Positions 52,308 through 59,686 of a DNA stretch of 64,000 nt are shown piece after piece. Made by a program: the position numbers and the translations under genes. The first letter of the stretch is position 1. Each line of letters begins with the position of its first letter. This stretch comes from Paractinoplanes durhamensis (lineage in GTDB: Bacteria > Actinomycetota > Actinomycetes > Mycobacteriales > Micromonosporaceae), in NCBI RefSeq assembly GCF_016862175.1, contig NZ_BOML01000013.1, positions 124,001 through 188,000 on the forward strand, in the 5' to 3' direction. The notes under the pieces were generated by a model. It was not told where the DNA came from. It did not search any database and was given only the letters and a program-made list of their open reading frames with translations.

Positions 52308-52842
52308 CGCCGCCCGCAATCGCCGACGCGTCATCGCCGAGTGACACGACCGCCGCCCGGATCGTGGAGATCTCGATACCCTCGGCGCGCACCCGCTCCG
52401 GCATGCCGCCGGACTTCAGCGCCAGATTCAACTCCGTCGCATCTGACCAGGACAATGCCTCCACCACGGCGTCGATGGCGGCGCCAACGTGGTGCGGGAG
52501 GATGGCCATGACGTCGACCAGGTGCGACTTGACTACGAACCGGGGATCGATGACCTGCCAGGAGAACGTGACGACCAGGCTGACGGTGACCGTCCCGGAT
52601 GCGCCGGTCACGTCGTGCGACATCTGCCCGTCATAGGTGGACACATCCACGACGTACAACCGGCTCGGCCGGACCAGCCACAGCTCGCCGAGCGTGAACC
52701 CGCCTTCCGGCCAGAAGAGCCGGTCCCCTCGGCTCAGGTAGACGTGAACCGCACCCGGCACATGCAGCGGCCGGCGCCAGGAGAAGCGCGGTAGCTCCTC
52801 GATGTACAGGATCGGATTGTTCTCGTCTCTCGGGAGCAGCAC
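52300..52842 (-). CDS. SPFH/band-7-domain-like protein
   Basis: 180 aa. The central part follows the stomatin/prohibitin pattern: LGELWLVRPSRLYVVDVSTY, an alternating-strand segment GTVTVSLVVTFSWQVIDPRF (the 'V.V.V.W.V.DP' signature), then helices containing HHVGAAIDAVVEALSWSD and RAEGIEISTIRAAVV. It has no membrane helix itself, so it probably assembles at the membrane with the two flanking membrane proteins. It is the middle gene of a tight three-gene operon (12 bases after the first, overlapping the third). SPFH proteins organise membrane patches and in some defence systems accompany effectors. That link is inference. Confidence 0.65.
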   Translation of the reverse strand: MLLPRDENNPILYIEELPRFSWRRPLHVPGAVHVYLSRGDRLFWPEGGFTLGELWLVRPSRLYVVDVSTYDGQMSHDVTGASGTVTVSLVVTFSWQVIDPRFVVKSHLVDVMAILPHHVGAAIDAVVEALSWSDATELNLALKSGGMPERVRAEGIEISTIRAAVVSLGDDASAIAGGDG

Positions 52843-52854
52843 GGCCAGCCCCGA

Positions 52855-53190
52855 TCAGAACCGTCCCGCGAAATAATCTGCGACGGAACGCTCTCCGTGG
52901 GCGACATCTCGCCCGGAATGGCCTCCGGACGGCGGCTTGGCGCCATCCACCGCGGCGGAGAAGAGCAACGGGAATGCGGCCCCCATCACCGCCACCTTCA
53001 GAGCCGACTGTTCCTGATCCCATCCGAAAAGGACTGCGCCACCGCCCAGGACGACCTGTAGCAGCGACGCGACCAGATCCCAGCCACGCGGCGGCTTTCC
53101 CTTGCGGACCGCCGGAAGCACCCGAATCACCTCCGCCAGGAACGCTCCGACAATGCCGACCAGCAGCGTGGGAACAAATCCCTCGATCAT
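52855..53190 (-). CDS. Small membrane protein, first gene of the SPFH operon
   Basis: 111 aa with about three hydrophobic segments: MIEGFVPTLLVGIVGAFLAE, then DLVASLLQVVLGGGAVLFGW and LKVAVMGAAFPLLFSAAVDG. A basic loop RVLPAVRKGKPPRGW separates the first two. The C-terminal tail ends GERSVADYFAGRF. GGAGG lies seven bases before ATG 53190. The longer upstream frame is not coding. No family recognised. It leads the operon that faces the NACHT gene. The 189 bases upstream, up to the second direct repeat, hold no other gene and presumably the promoter. Confidence 0.72.
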   Translation of the reverse strand: MIEGFVPTLLVGIVGAFLAEVIRVLPAVRKGKPPRGWDLVASLLQVVLGGGAVLFGWDQEQSALKVAVMGAAFPLLFSAAVDGAKPPSGGHSGRDVAHGERSVADYFAGRF

Positions 53191-53379
53191 CCTGCCTCCA
53201 GTCTCCCCGCTCCGAGAGCCAGCAGCATACGACCTGAGCAGACCGCAGAGAATCGGTGAAACGGCGACGGCCGGGTGTCCAAACCGGATCGATGTCCGGG
53301 GCGGAATGTTCCGATGGTGGTACACGTGCCAGCTACGGCCCGAGGTATGGGCAATGTACTCAGCGGCACCTTCTTCCGG

Positions 53380-53684
53380 ACCTGACATACGGCCCCTTGA
53401 ACCACGCCATCGGCAACCCGACGTCGTGCCGCTACCCGTCACCGCTGTGGTTGCAGCGAGGCGCCCTCCTCCCCCGCATGCGCACCCGCCCGAGCTACGC
53501 CGACAACCTCCGCTGCCTGACCGAGGACCAGGACGTCAAATACCTGATCGTCCAGCCCACATGGTTCAGCATCCCGAAGTCGACCCCCGAGGTGCAGGCC
53601 CTGATCAACGACCGCTTCGACTGCTCCCCAGCGGCCCTGATCCCCTCCCCACCATCACTGGTCGTCTGCCCGGCCAGGGGGTAG
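53380..53684 (+). repeat. 305-bp direct repeat, copy 2 (orphan gene fragment)
   Basis: Starts with ACCTGACATACGGCC and ends at a TAG, collinear with copy 1 at an offset of 5567 bases and without gaps. It encodes the last 100 residues of the membrane protein in an open frame but has no start codon or ribosome site, so it is a fragment. The three differences from copy 1 are silent. Together with the flanking spacers it fills the gene-free stretch 53191-53719. Confidence 0.9.
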
Positions 53685-53719
53685 TTAGCCGCACGGCGCG
53701 GGTTGTGTCGGCTCGCGGG

Positions 53720-54814
53720 TTATCGGGTCAGTGCGGTGCGGACGTCCACCCAGGTTTTGGTGTCATTTACGTCGGTCAGGCTGATCCCGTTGAGGACCTT
53801 CATCGTCTCGGCCTTTGACAGGCTGCCGGCGTCGCTCGCCACCTCGACGGTCACCTTGCCGCCCTCGGCGAGCCGGGTGCAGAGCCCCGAATCGCAGCCG
53901 GGTGTGCCGGGCGAGTCGGCGGTGTTGGCCGAGATCATGATCTGGAACGCGCCCCACATCATGTTGTCGTACGGTCCCAGGAGCCCCGTCTGGGGAAGCC
54001 CGCTCCTGGCGAAGATGAGACCGCTGTATTCAGTGGCGCTCGGGCCGCCGACGGCATCGAGGCTGCCGGTCATGTGGTCGCCGACGGCGAAGACGTCGTA
54101 TCCCGCCGGGACGTAGCTCAACCGGAAAGGCACGGTGGCCGGCCGAGCGGCGGCCCCGGTGAGCGCGGCGGCCGTCGCCTCCAGCTGCCCCATCGTCGGC
54201 AGGTCGGCCCGGTCCGCGCTGCTGTCCAGCACCGCCCAGGCGTTCGGCGCGTACTCCCAGGCCAGCGTCCTGAGCCAGGGGCCGAAGCCCTGGTGATGCT
54301 CCGCCTTCAGCGCTCGGTGCCCCGCCACGGTGGTTGAGGTGGTGCCCGCCAGCCGCTGCACGGCGTAGGCGCCCGGCCGGTAGAGCGTGAGCGACGCGTC
54401 CAGCCTCGGCGTCATGTCGCGCCGGTCGGACACCTTCCCCCGGTGGCGGCTGTCGGTCGTCCCGTCGACCGTCACCGCGGCGATCTGGTAGGCGTTGCCC
54501 GCCACGATCGGGTTCTGCACGTGCACCGGTCCCACCGAGTACCCGGAAAAGGTGAACTCGAGCGGGTCCGCCAGCAGCGGGGCGGCCGCCGCCGTGGGGA
54601 CAGAGGGGCTACTCGATGCGGCCACCGTCGCCGGCTGTTTATCGGTACGGGGCCCCATCGGCACCAGGGCGGCGGTCGTCACCGCCACCGCGGCTACGGC
54701 CGCCATCGCCAGGCCGCCCGCGAGTATTGTCCGGCGGCGCCGCTGCACCCGCCGCCCGGAGGCGACGATGTCGTCGATGCTCACCCGCAGGGGCGGCCCA
54801 TCGTCGGTCGCCAT
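53720..54814 (-). CDS. Membrane-anchored partner protein of the ECF sigma factor
   Basis: About 364 aa. A short cytoplasmic N-terminus (VSIDDIVASGRRVQRRRRTI) is followed by one membrane helix (LAGGLAMAAVAAVAVTTAAL) and a long extracytoplasmic domain without recognisable fold (blocks FTFSGYSVGPVHVQNPIVAG, RFRLSYVPAGYDVFAVGDHM-like, CDSGLCTRL). It lies directly downstream of the SigE-type sigma factor gene, the usual place of an anti-sigma or associated membrane protein. No zinc-finger anti-sigma motif is visible. ATG 54814 has GAGGTGG upstream; GTG 54838, inside the sigma gene, is an alternative. Confidence 0.72.
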   Translation of the reverse strand: MATDDGPPLRVSIDDIVASGRRVQRRRRTILAGGLAMAAVAAVAVTTAALVPMGPRTDKQPATVAASSSPSVPTAAAAPLLADPLEFTFSGYSVGPVHVQNPIVAGNAYQIAAVTVDGTTDSRHRGKVSDRRDMTPRLDASLTLYRPGAYAVQRLAGTTSTTVAGHRALKAEHHQGFGPWLRTLAWEYAPNAWAVLDSSADRADLPTMGQLEATAAALTGAAARPATVPFRLSYVPAGYDVFAVGDHMTGSLDAVGGPSATEYSGLIFARSGLPQTGLLGPYDNMMWGAFQIMISANTADSPGTPGCDSGLCTRLAEGGKVTVEVASDAGSLSKAETMKVLNGISLTDVNDTKTWVDVRTALTR

Positions 54815-54824
54815 GTTCACCACC

Positions 54825-55370
54825 TCATCCACGCGCACTGCTCCACACCTCCAAATCGCTCAGCTCGATATGTTCGGCGGTCAGCAGGTCGCGCAGCTTG
54901 CCCAGCCCGCGCGACACCTGGCTCTTGGCCGTGCCGGTGCTGCAGCCCAGGACCGTCGCCGTCTCCTCCTGTGACAGACCGAGGTAGTACCGCAGCACCA
55001 GGGCCGCCCGTTGCCGCGGCGGCACCAGCAGCAACGCCGCCCGCACGCGCAGGCGCTCGTCGCTGAGCGTCGCGGGGTCGCGCAGCATCACGTCCGGCAT
55101 GGCGTCGCTCGCCGACCGTTCCCGCCGCCACGGTCGCCGCCGCTCGTCGATCGCCGCTCGGTACACCATCGTCTTCGCGTACAGATCGGGCCGGTCCAAC
55201 CGGGGCCATCGCGGGTACAGCTTGGCGAGGGCGGTCGCGACCGCGTCCTCGGCCAGATGCCAGTCCCCGCAGGTGACGTACGCCAGATTCCGCAGCGGAA
55301 GCAGCTGCGCGGCGACGAAGTCCCGGAAGGCTTCTTCCTCGTCGGCTCTCACGGCGTTAAGACGAGCCAT
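54825..55370 (-). CDS. SigE-family ECF RNA polymerase sigma factor
   Basis: 181 aa. Region 2 is at EEAFRDFVAAQLLPLRNLAY to DLYAKTMVYRAAIDERRR, and region 4 at LLVPPRQRAALVLRYYLGLS, then QEETATVLGCSTGTAKSQVS with the recognition helix. This matches the actinobacterial SigE-like ECF group of about 170-180 residues. The adjacent single-pass membrane protein probably tunes its activity. Target promoters cannot be read. The 3' region of a repeat relic (55425-55502) lies just upstream of it on the other strand. ATG 55370 is the likely start, with a weak ribosome site. Confidence 0.88.
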   Translation of the reverse strand: MARLNAVRADEEEAFRDFVAAQLLPLRNLAYVTCGDWHLAEDAVATALAKLYPRWPRLDRPDLYAKTMVYRAAIDERRRPWRRERSASDAMPDVMLRDPATLSDERLRVRAALLLVPPRQRAALVLRYYLGLSQEETATVLGCSTGTAKSQVSRGLGKLRDLLTAEHIELSDLEVWSSARG

Positions 55371-55424
55371 TCCGGTCGCAACGTTGCACCGGTCATCGAA
55401 TTCACCGCGGAACCCCGAGCCGGC

Positions 55425-55502
55425 GGCCCTGATCCCCTCCCCACCGTCGCTGGTCGTGAGCCCGGTCAGGGGGTAGTGGCGTGCCGTCGCGCTTCGGCAC
55501 TG
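55425..55502 (+). repeat. Diverged third copy of the repeat end
   Basis: Matches the last 50 or so bases of the 305-bp repeat (core GCCCTGATCCCCTCCCCACC) with several substitutions. It also matches the bases after the stop codon of copy 1, including GTGCCGTCGCGCTTC (48126-48140 and 55480-55494), which copy 2 lacks. In frame it still reads PAALIPSPPSLVVSPVRG and stop. It sits in the 182-base gap between the sigma factor and the GGDEF gene. Confidence 0.7.
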
Positions 55503-55552
55503 CCGCCGGCCACTTTACGAGCTGGAACAACGTCCGTGGGCCGCGCACGCTC

Positions 55553-57046
55553 TCATGCGGCCGCCTGCGAGTCGTTGTCGTAGCTCTCCTGCCAGCTCGT
55601 CCAGGTTGTCTGCGGACGATGACTTTTGGACTGGTACATGGCTACGTCGGCCCGATGCACAAGCTGATCATGAGTGAGTTCGCCCGGCGCGCTGACGGCG
55701 ACGCCGATGCTCGCGGCCAGGTCTACGACGGCGGCGCCGACAGCAACCGGCCCCAGCGCCGACGTGATCGTCTCGGCAACCTGGTGAGCCTGCCGCGGGC
55801 CGTCGAGGTCGGGCAGGACCACGGCGAACTCGTCGCCGCCCAGACGACAAGGTAGTCCGGGCATCTTCACATGGCTGCGCAGCACCTCGGCGAAGGCCTG
55901 CAGGACCTGGTCACCGGCAAAGTGGCCCAGGGTGTCGTTCACCTCCTTGAAGCCGTTCAGATCGGCGACGAGCACGCCGCAGCTCCGGCCGGTGCGAGCA
56001 GCGCGTTCGAGTGCGCGTGTCGAGGTCACCCGGAAGCGAGCGCGGTTGGCCAGCCCGGTCAGCGCGTCGGTCAGCGCCCGCTCGTCGCTCTCCCGCTGCA
56101 CGATCGCCTGACGGCTGAGCACCAGAGCGCTGATGGCGGCAACACCGAGGCTGACACCTCCCCATGGGAACAGGGACCCGTCGTGCGCGGCGGTCGCGAG
56201 CAGAAGCACGTTGGCGATCGCCACCGCCGCGAAGGGAAGCATCGGCGCGGCAGAGAAGCTGAGGCTTCGGACGGCCTGGCGGGTCGGAGCGGCGCATTGC
56301 TGCAAGGCGGCGGAGGCCAGCACTGCGTCCGCGGTGATCCAGAACAGGAACTGCCAGTACGAATGCGCTGCGGCCTGACCGCTGTGGTGCAGGTAGCTAT
56401 GGAACGCGTCGCCCACGAACAGGACCAACGCACCCGCGGCGAGCAGGCGCAACGGCTGGGGTTCGGAGGTGTGGGCGCCGCGCATCAACGCCCGGGCGAC
56501 GCTGTAGAGCAGGGCGAGATCGGCCAGCGGATAGACGGCGACTTCCAAGATCACGGAAGGCGACAGTTCATGGCGGCTGACCTCGGGACCGATCGCGGTC
56601 TGCCACAGCAACATCGCGCCGCTGACCAGCACGATCCCGGCGTCCAGCCCAGCCTTGAGCCGGCCGCGCCGATCCTGTGGTGCCAACGGGAACAGCTGCA
56701 CCGCCACCAGCAATGTCAGTACGAAAACAACGTGGGTCACGTCGTCGGCCGTGGTGAACCGCTGATGATCGAACAGCAGGAGAGCGATCGGGGTGCCGGT
56801 CAGCACCGCGAAGCTGACCGCGACAGCGCGCCAGGCAGCATGACTCCGGCGGGACAGCCCCGGGGTCCGCGCGGCGCGGATCGAGGCGACAAGGCCCACG
56901 ACACCCAGCGTGATCCGGCCCGCCTCGGTGATCAACGAATACGACCCGACGCCATTGCTCAGAGCCGCCATCGACAGTCCGACGATGGCGGCATAGAGCA
57001 TGCCCAGCATCGCCCGCGGCGACAGGCGAGCTGGCCGTATCCGCAT
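55553..57046 (-). CDS. Membrane-bound diguanylate cyclase (GGDEF)
   Basis: 497 aa. About eight to ten N-terminal hydrophobic segments (to about residue 320) form a sensory membrane module. The GGDEF domain follows from about 335: DALTGLANRARF, LVADLNGFKEVNDTLGHFAG and the signature GGDEF at 403-407 (CRLGGDEFAVVL). It should make cyclic di-GMP from GTP. No RxxD product-inhibition site is seen in the five-residue position before GGDEF. ATG 57046 is chosen for AAAGGGGG four bases upstream. It lies next to a cluster of receiver and degenerate c-di-GMP-type output proteins on the right. Confidence 0.92.
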   Translation of the reverse strand: MRIRPARLSPRAMLGMLYAAIVGLSMAALSNGVGSYSLITEAGRITLGVVGLVASIRAARTPGLSRRSHAAWRAVAVSFAVLTGTPIALLLFDHQRFTTADDVTHVVFVLTLLVAVQLFPLAPQDRRGRLKAGLDAGIVLVSGAMLLWQTAIGPEVSRHELSPSVILEVAVYPLADLALLYSVARALMRGAHTSEPQPLRLLAAGALVLFVGDAFHSYLHHSGQAAAHSYWQFLFWITADAVLASAALQQCAAPTRQAVRSLSFSAAPMLPFAAVAIANVLLLATAAHDGSLFPWGGVSLGVAAISALVLSRQAIVQRESDERALTDALTGLANRARFRVTSTRALERAARTGRSCGVLVADLNGFKEVNDTLGHFAGDQVLQAFAEVLRSHVKMPGLPCRLGGDEFAVVLPDLDGPRQAHQVAETITSALGPVAVGAAVVDLAASIGVAVSAPGELTHDQLVHRADVAMYQSKSHRPQTTWTSWQESYDNDSQAAA

Positions 57047-57217
57047 GATTCCCCCTTTCACCCCGGTCTTGTCAGCGTATTTACGGCTACCTGATACGCG
57101 CGTCGATAACCGGCAAGAGGGTCCGCCGGCCGCACCGCGCCCAGCCGTTCCATGGCAGATCGACGCGGTCAGGCCCCGCGGTGTTCCGAGGCAGGAGGGT
57201 CCGGGCCGAAGCTTCGT

Positions 57218-58357
57218 TCAGACCAGGACATCGATCGGCTCGGTCACGCCCACTCCCGAAGCGAAGTGACGCAACCGGATCGCCATCGATTCGGTGAGGA
57301 CCTCTCCCCCGCGGATGAGGATCAATCCGGTCGTCGTGACCACGTCCTGCTCCACCTTCATGCCGACGGTCAGCTCGGCGCCCTTGACCCGCCGTGGGCG
57401 CCGCACGATCGACTTCTCATGTGCGGCGAGTACGTGGTCCAACAGGTCGGCGCGATAGTTCCCGCATCCGGCCAGGTCGTTGTGCACTCGCCGCGGCTGG
57501 AGACCCGCGTCGACTCCGGCGATGAAGGCCATCACCGTGGCGTAGACATCACGGCCGGTAGTTCCGGCCTCGGGAGGATCGGCCCTGGCGGACATCGGCA
57601 TGATCGCCTCCGCCAGGGTCACCGGCTGCGCCGCGACCCATTCGGCGATGTCGTGGAGGCGGGGGATCCGGCGGATCAGATCCGCCCCCAGAGCCGGGTG
57701 CGAGTGATAGATGGCCTCGGCCTCCCGGCTGATCTGGCCACCGGCCCGGACCTCCGTGAGGACCTCGGACGGAACCGCCATCATCCCCACCTGTCCCAGC
57801 ATCGCAGCGATGCGCAGCTCCCAGGGATCGGGGACCACTACCCGTTGCAGCATCGCGGCGACGATCGCCTTGACTCGTTCGGTGCGGGCGAACTCCGTGG
57901 GATTGGAGACGGACATCAGCTCCGTGAGCACTCCGACGGCGCCGTTGAGCGTGTGGTCCAGCAGTTCCCGTTCACTCTGTACCAGCCGGTACTGCGCGAG
58001 TGCCGCGTCCAGGGCACGAATCATCTCCGCGCTCTCGCAGGGCTTGGTCAGGAACCGGAAGAGGTTGCCGTCGTTCACCGCGGCGATCGTCGCGCTGAGC
58101 TCGGCCTGCCCGCTGAGGACCATCTGCACCGAGTCGGGCGACGCGTCGTGCGCGTGGCCGAGGAACTCGGCGCCGCTCATACCGGGCATCATCATGTCCG
58201 AGACCACCACCGCGTACGCGGAGTCGGCCTTGTCGATCAACGCCAGGCCCTCGGCTCCGGAGGCTGCGGTGTCGACCTCGTAAAGCCCGTGCAGGGTACG
58301 GCGGAGACCGTCCAGGATCCGCACCTCGTCGTCGACGATCAAGACGCGATCGGCCAC
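57218..58357 (-). CDS. Response regulator with degenerate HD-GYP/HDOD-like output
   Basis: 379 aa. An RpfG-like receiver (MADRVLIVDDEVRILDGLRR, Asp54 in VVSDMMMPGM, KPC at about 105) is joined to a helical domain. That domain aligns in style with HD-GYP/HDOD proteins: RIAAMLGQVGMMAVPSEVLT and YHSHPALGADLIRRIPRLHD. The catalytic His-Asp pair expected in 'LLHDIGK' is replaced by LGQVG, so phosphodiesterase activity is unlikely. A C-terminal part (KGAELTVGMKVEQDVVTTTG, ILIRGGEVLT) is common in RpfG-type two-domain regulators. It is divergent from the FIST and kinase genes and shares a promoter region with them. Confidence 0.86.
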   Translation of the reverse strand: MADRVLIVDDEVRILDGLRRTLHGLYEVDTAASGAEGLALIDKADSAYAVVVSDMMMPGMSGAEFLGHAHDASPDSVQMVLSGQAELSATIAAVNDGNLFRFLTKPCESAEMIRALDAALAQYRLVQSERELLDHTLNGAVGVLTELMSVSNPTEFARTERVKAIVAAMLQRVVVPDPWELRIAAMLGQVGMMAVPSEVLTEVRAGGQISREAEAIYHSHPALGADLIRRIPRLHDIAEWVAAQPVTLAEAIMPMSARADPPEAGTTGRDVYATVMAFIAGVDAGLQPRRVHNDLAGCGNYRADLLDHVLAAHEKSIVRRPRRVKGAELTVGMKVEQDVVTTTGLILIRGGEVLTESMAIRLRHFASGVGVTEPIDVLV

Positions 58358-58504
58358 CGGTCCTCCAAACTCTGGCGACGTCGGACATCAGATCGTCTGC
58401 GGTCGAGGGTGGCGAGCTGACGAAGATAACCGAATTACCCACTATATCCGGCTATACGCGTACGCTTCTCATTTCAGGCAAGGCGGAGCCGGCGGGGAGG
58501 CCCG

Positions 58505-59659
58505 GTGTCAATTCAGGTAAGTCCCACGGCGAACGGTGTGGTGATCACCCGGTCGGCGGTCACGCACCGGGCTGATGCGGCCGGAGCCATCGCTGAACTA
58601 CGCGATCAACTGGGTGACACAGCGGATCTGTATGCGATCTTCGTCAGCACCAGTTACGACCTGGACGAAACTGCCACCGCGATCAGCGCGTGGTGCGGCG
58701 ACCGGGTGATCGGGTGCACCAGCTCCGGCAACATCGGCCCCGGCGGCTATGACGCCGCCGGCATCTCGGCGATCGCGCTCTCCGGTGGCGGAGTGCACGC
58801 ACGCACGATCTCCCTGAGTCCGCTGACCGATGTGCAGGGCACCCTGGAGCAGGCCGGACCTCAGCTCGCCGAACTGCACGCCATGTGGGAGAGCGCCGAC
58901 GGCTTCGCGATCCTGCTGGTCGACGGCCTGAGCATGCGCGAGGACCGGCTGGCCGCTGGGTTGATGGCGACGCTGGGCGACGTGCCGATCATCGGTGGAT
59001 CGGCTGGTGACGCGCTGACCTTCTCGCATACTGCCGTGTACAGCGAAGGCCGGTTCGAGGCTGACACCGCCACCTTCACCATGGTGACGCTCGACGGTCC
59101 ATTCGAGCTGTTCCGGCTACAGCACCACGAGCCGACGGATCAGGTGCTGGTGGCCACCGCGGCTTCGCCCGATCGGCGTTTGGTCCAGGCGTTCAACGGC
59201 AGGCCGGCCGCCGAGGTCTACGCCCAAGCGGCAGGGGTCGATGTCGGGCAACTCGGACCCGCGGTCTTCTCCGCACACCCCCTGGTGCTGCAGGCGGCGG
59301 GCGGAAGCTGGATTCGCAGCATCGCGGCGAACGAGGACGACGGAAGTCTCAGCCTTCTCGCCGCAGTGGACGTCGGCGAGGTCCTCCGGCTGGGCCGATC
59401 GGCCGGAATCGTCGAAAAGCTCGAAGAACGGTTCGCGATACTGGCCGAGTCCCTCGGCGGCATCAACGGCGTCCTGACCTTCGACTGCGTACTGCGACGC
59501 CTCGAGTTCGAGGAGCACGGCCTCAACGACGAGATGGGCCAGATCCTGGCCCGCAACGGAGCCTGCGGCTTCAGCACCTACGGGGAGCAGTTCAACGGCA
59601 TGCACATGAACCAGACCCTGGTCGCGGTCGCCTTCGGTGGCTCGCCGCATGCCAACTGA
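58505..59659 (+). CDS. FIST-domain sensory protein
   Basis: 384 aa with FIST N-terminal and C-terminal domains. Blocks include YAIFVSTSYDLDETATAISA, VIGCTSSGNIGPGGYDAAGI, IIGGSAGDALTF and ITFNC-like VLTFDCVLRRLEFEEHGLND, and the terminus GFSTYGEQFNGMHMNQTLVA is diagnostic. No membrane segment. FIST domains are predicted to bind small ligands, probably amino acids, and feed signals to histidine kinases. The kinase gene starts 28 bases downstream, which supports a sensory partnership. GTG 58505 follows AGGCCCG. A tail-to-head order FIST, kinase, regulator is typical of such loci. Confidence 0.9.
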   Translation: MSIQVSPTANGVVITRSAVTHRADAAGAIAELRDQLGDTADLYAIFVSTSYDLDETATAISAWCGDRVIGCTSSGNIGPGGYDAAGISAIALSGGGVHARTISLSPLTDVQGTLEQAGPQLAELHAMWESADGFAILLVDGLSMREDRLAAGLMATLGDVPIIGGSAGDALTFSHTAVYSEGRFEADTATFTMVTLDGPFELFRLQHHEPTDQVLVATAASPDRRLVQAFNGRPAAEVYAQAAGVDVGQLGPAVFSAHPLVLQAAGGSWIRSIAANEDDGSLSLLAAVDVGEVLRLGRSAGIVEKLEERFAILAESLGGINGVLTFDCVLRRLEFEEHGLNDEMGQILARNGACGFSTYGEQFNGMHMNQTLVAVAFGGSPHAN

Positions 59660-59686
59660 TCCCCCGGACCGGGAGGGGCGGAGCGG

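Larger units (their letters stand above)
48118..53379. mobile_element. Repeat-bounded module carrying a NACHT protein and SPFH operon
   Basis: The DNA between the two 305-bp direct repeats. It holds one large plus-strand gene (protease-NACHT-HEAT) and a three-gene minus-strand operon, and nothing else recognisable: no integrase, transposase or relaxase. An element whose end restores the 3' end of its target gene, or a circle integrated through homology at that gene, would leave this structure. The NACHT gene uses codons that are rare in the surrounding DNA (ATA, CTA, TTG), consistent with foreign origin. Excision through the repeats would remove 5567 bp and leave the membrane-protein gene intact. 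Mobility is inferred, not shown. Confidence 0.45.

Noticed and set aside
48118..53379. Classical transposon or integrative element with its own recombinase
   Set aside because: No transposase, integrase or terminal inverted repeats are visible. Only the long direct repeats support movement.
53256..53684. A plus-strand frame containing repeat copy 2 taken as a gene
   Set aside because: Upstream of the repeat the frame has no protein character and no ribosome site. Only the copied 3' end of the membrane-protein gene is meaningful.
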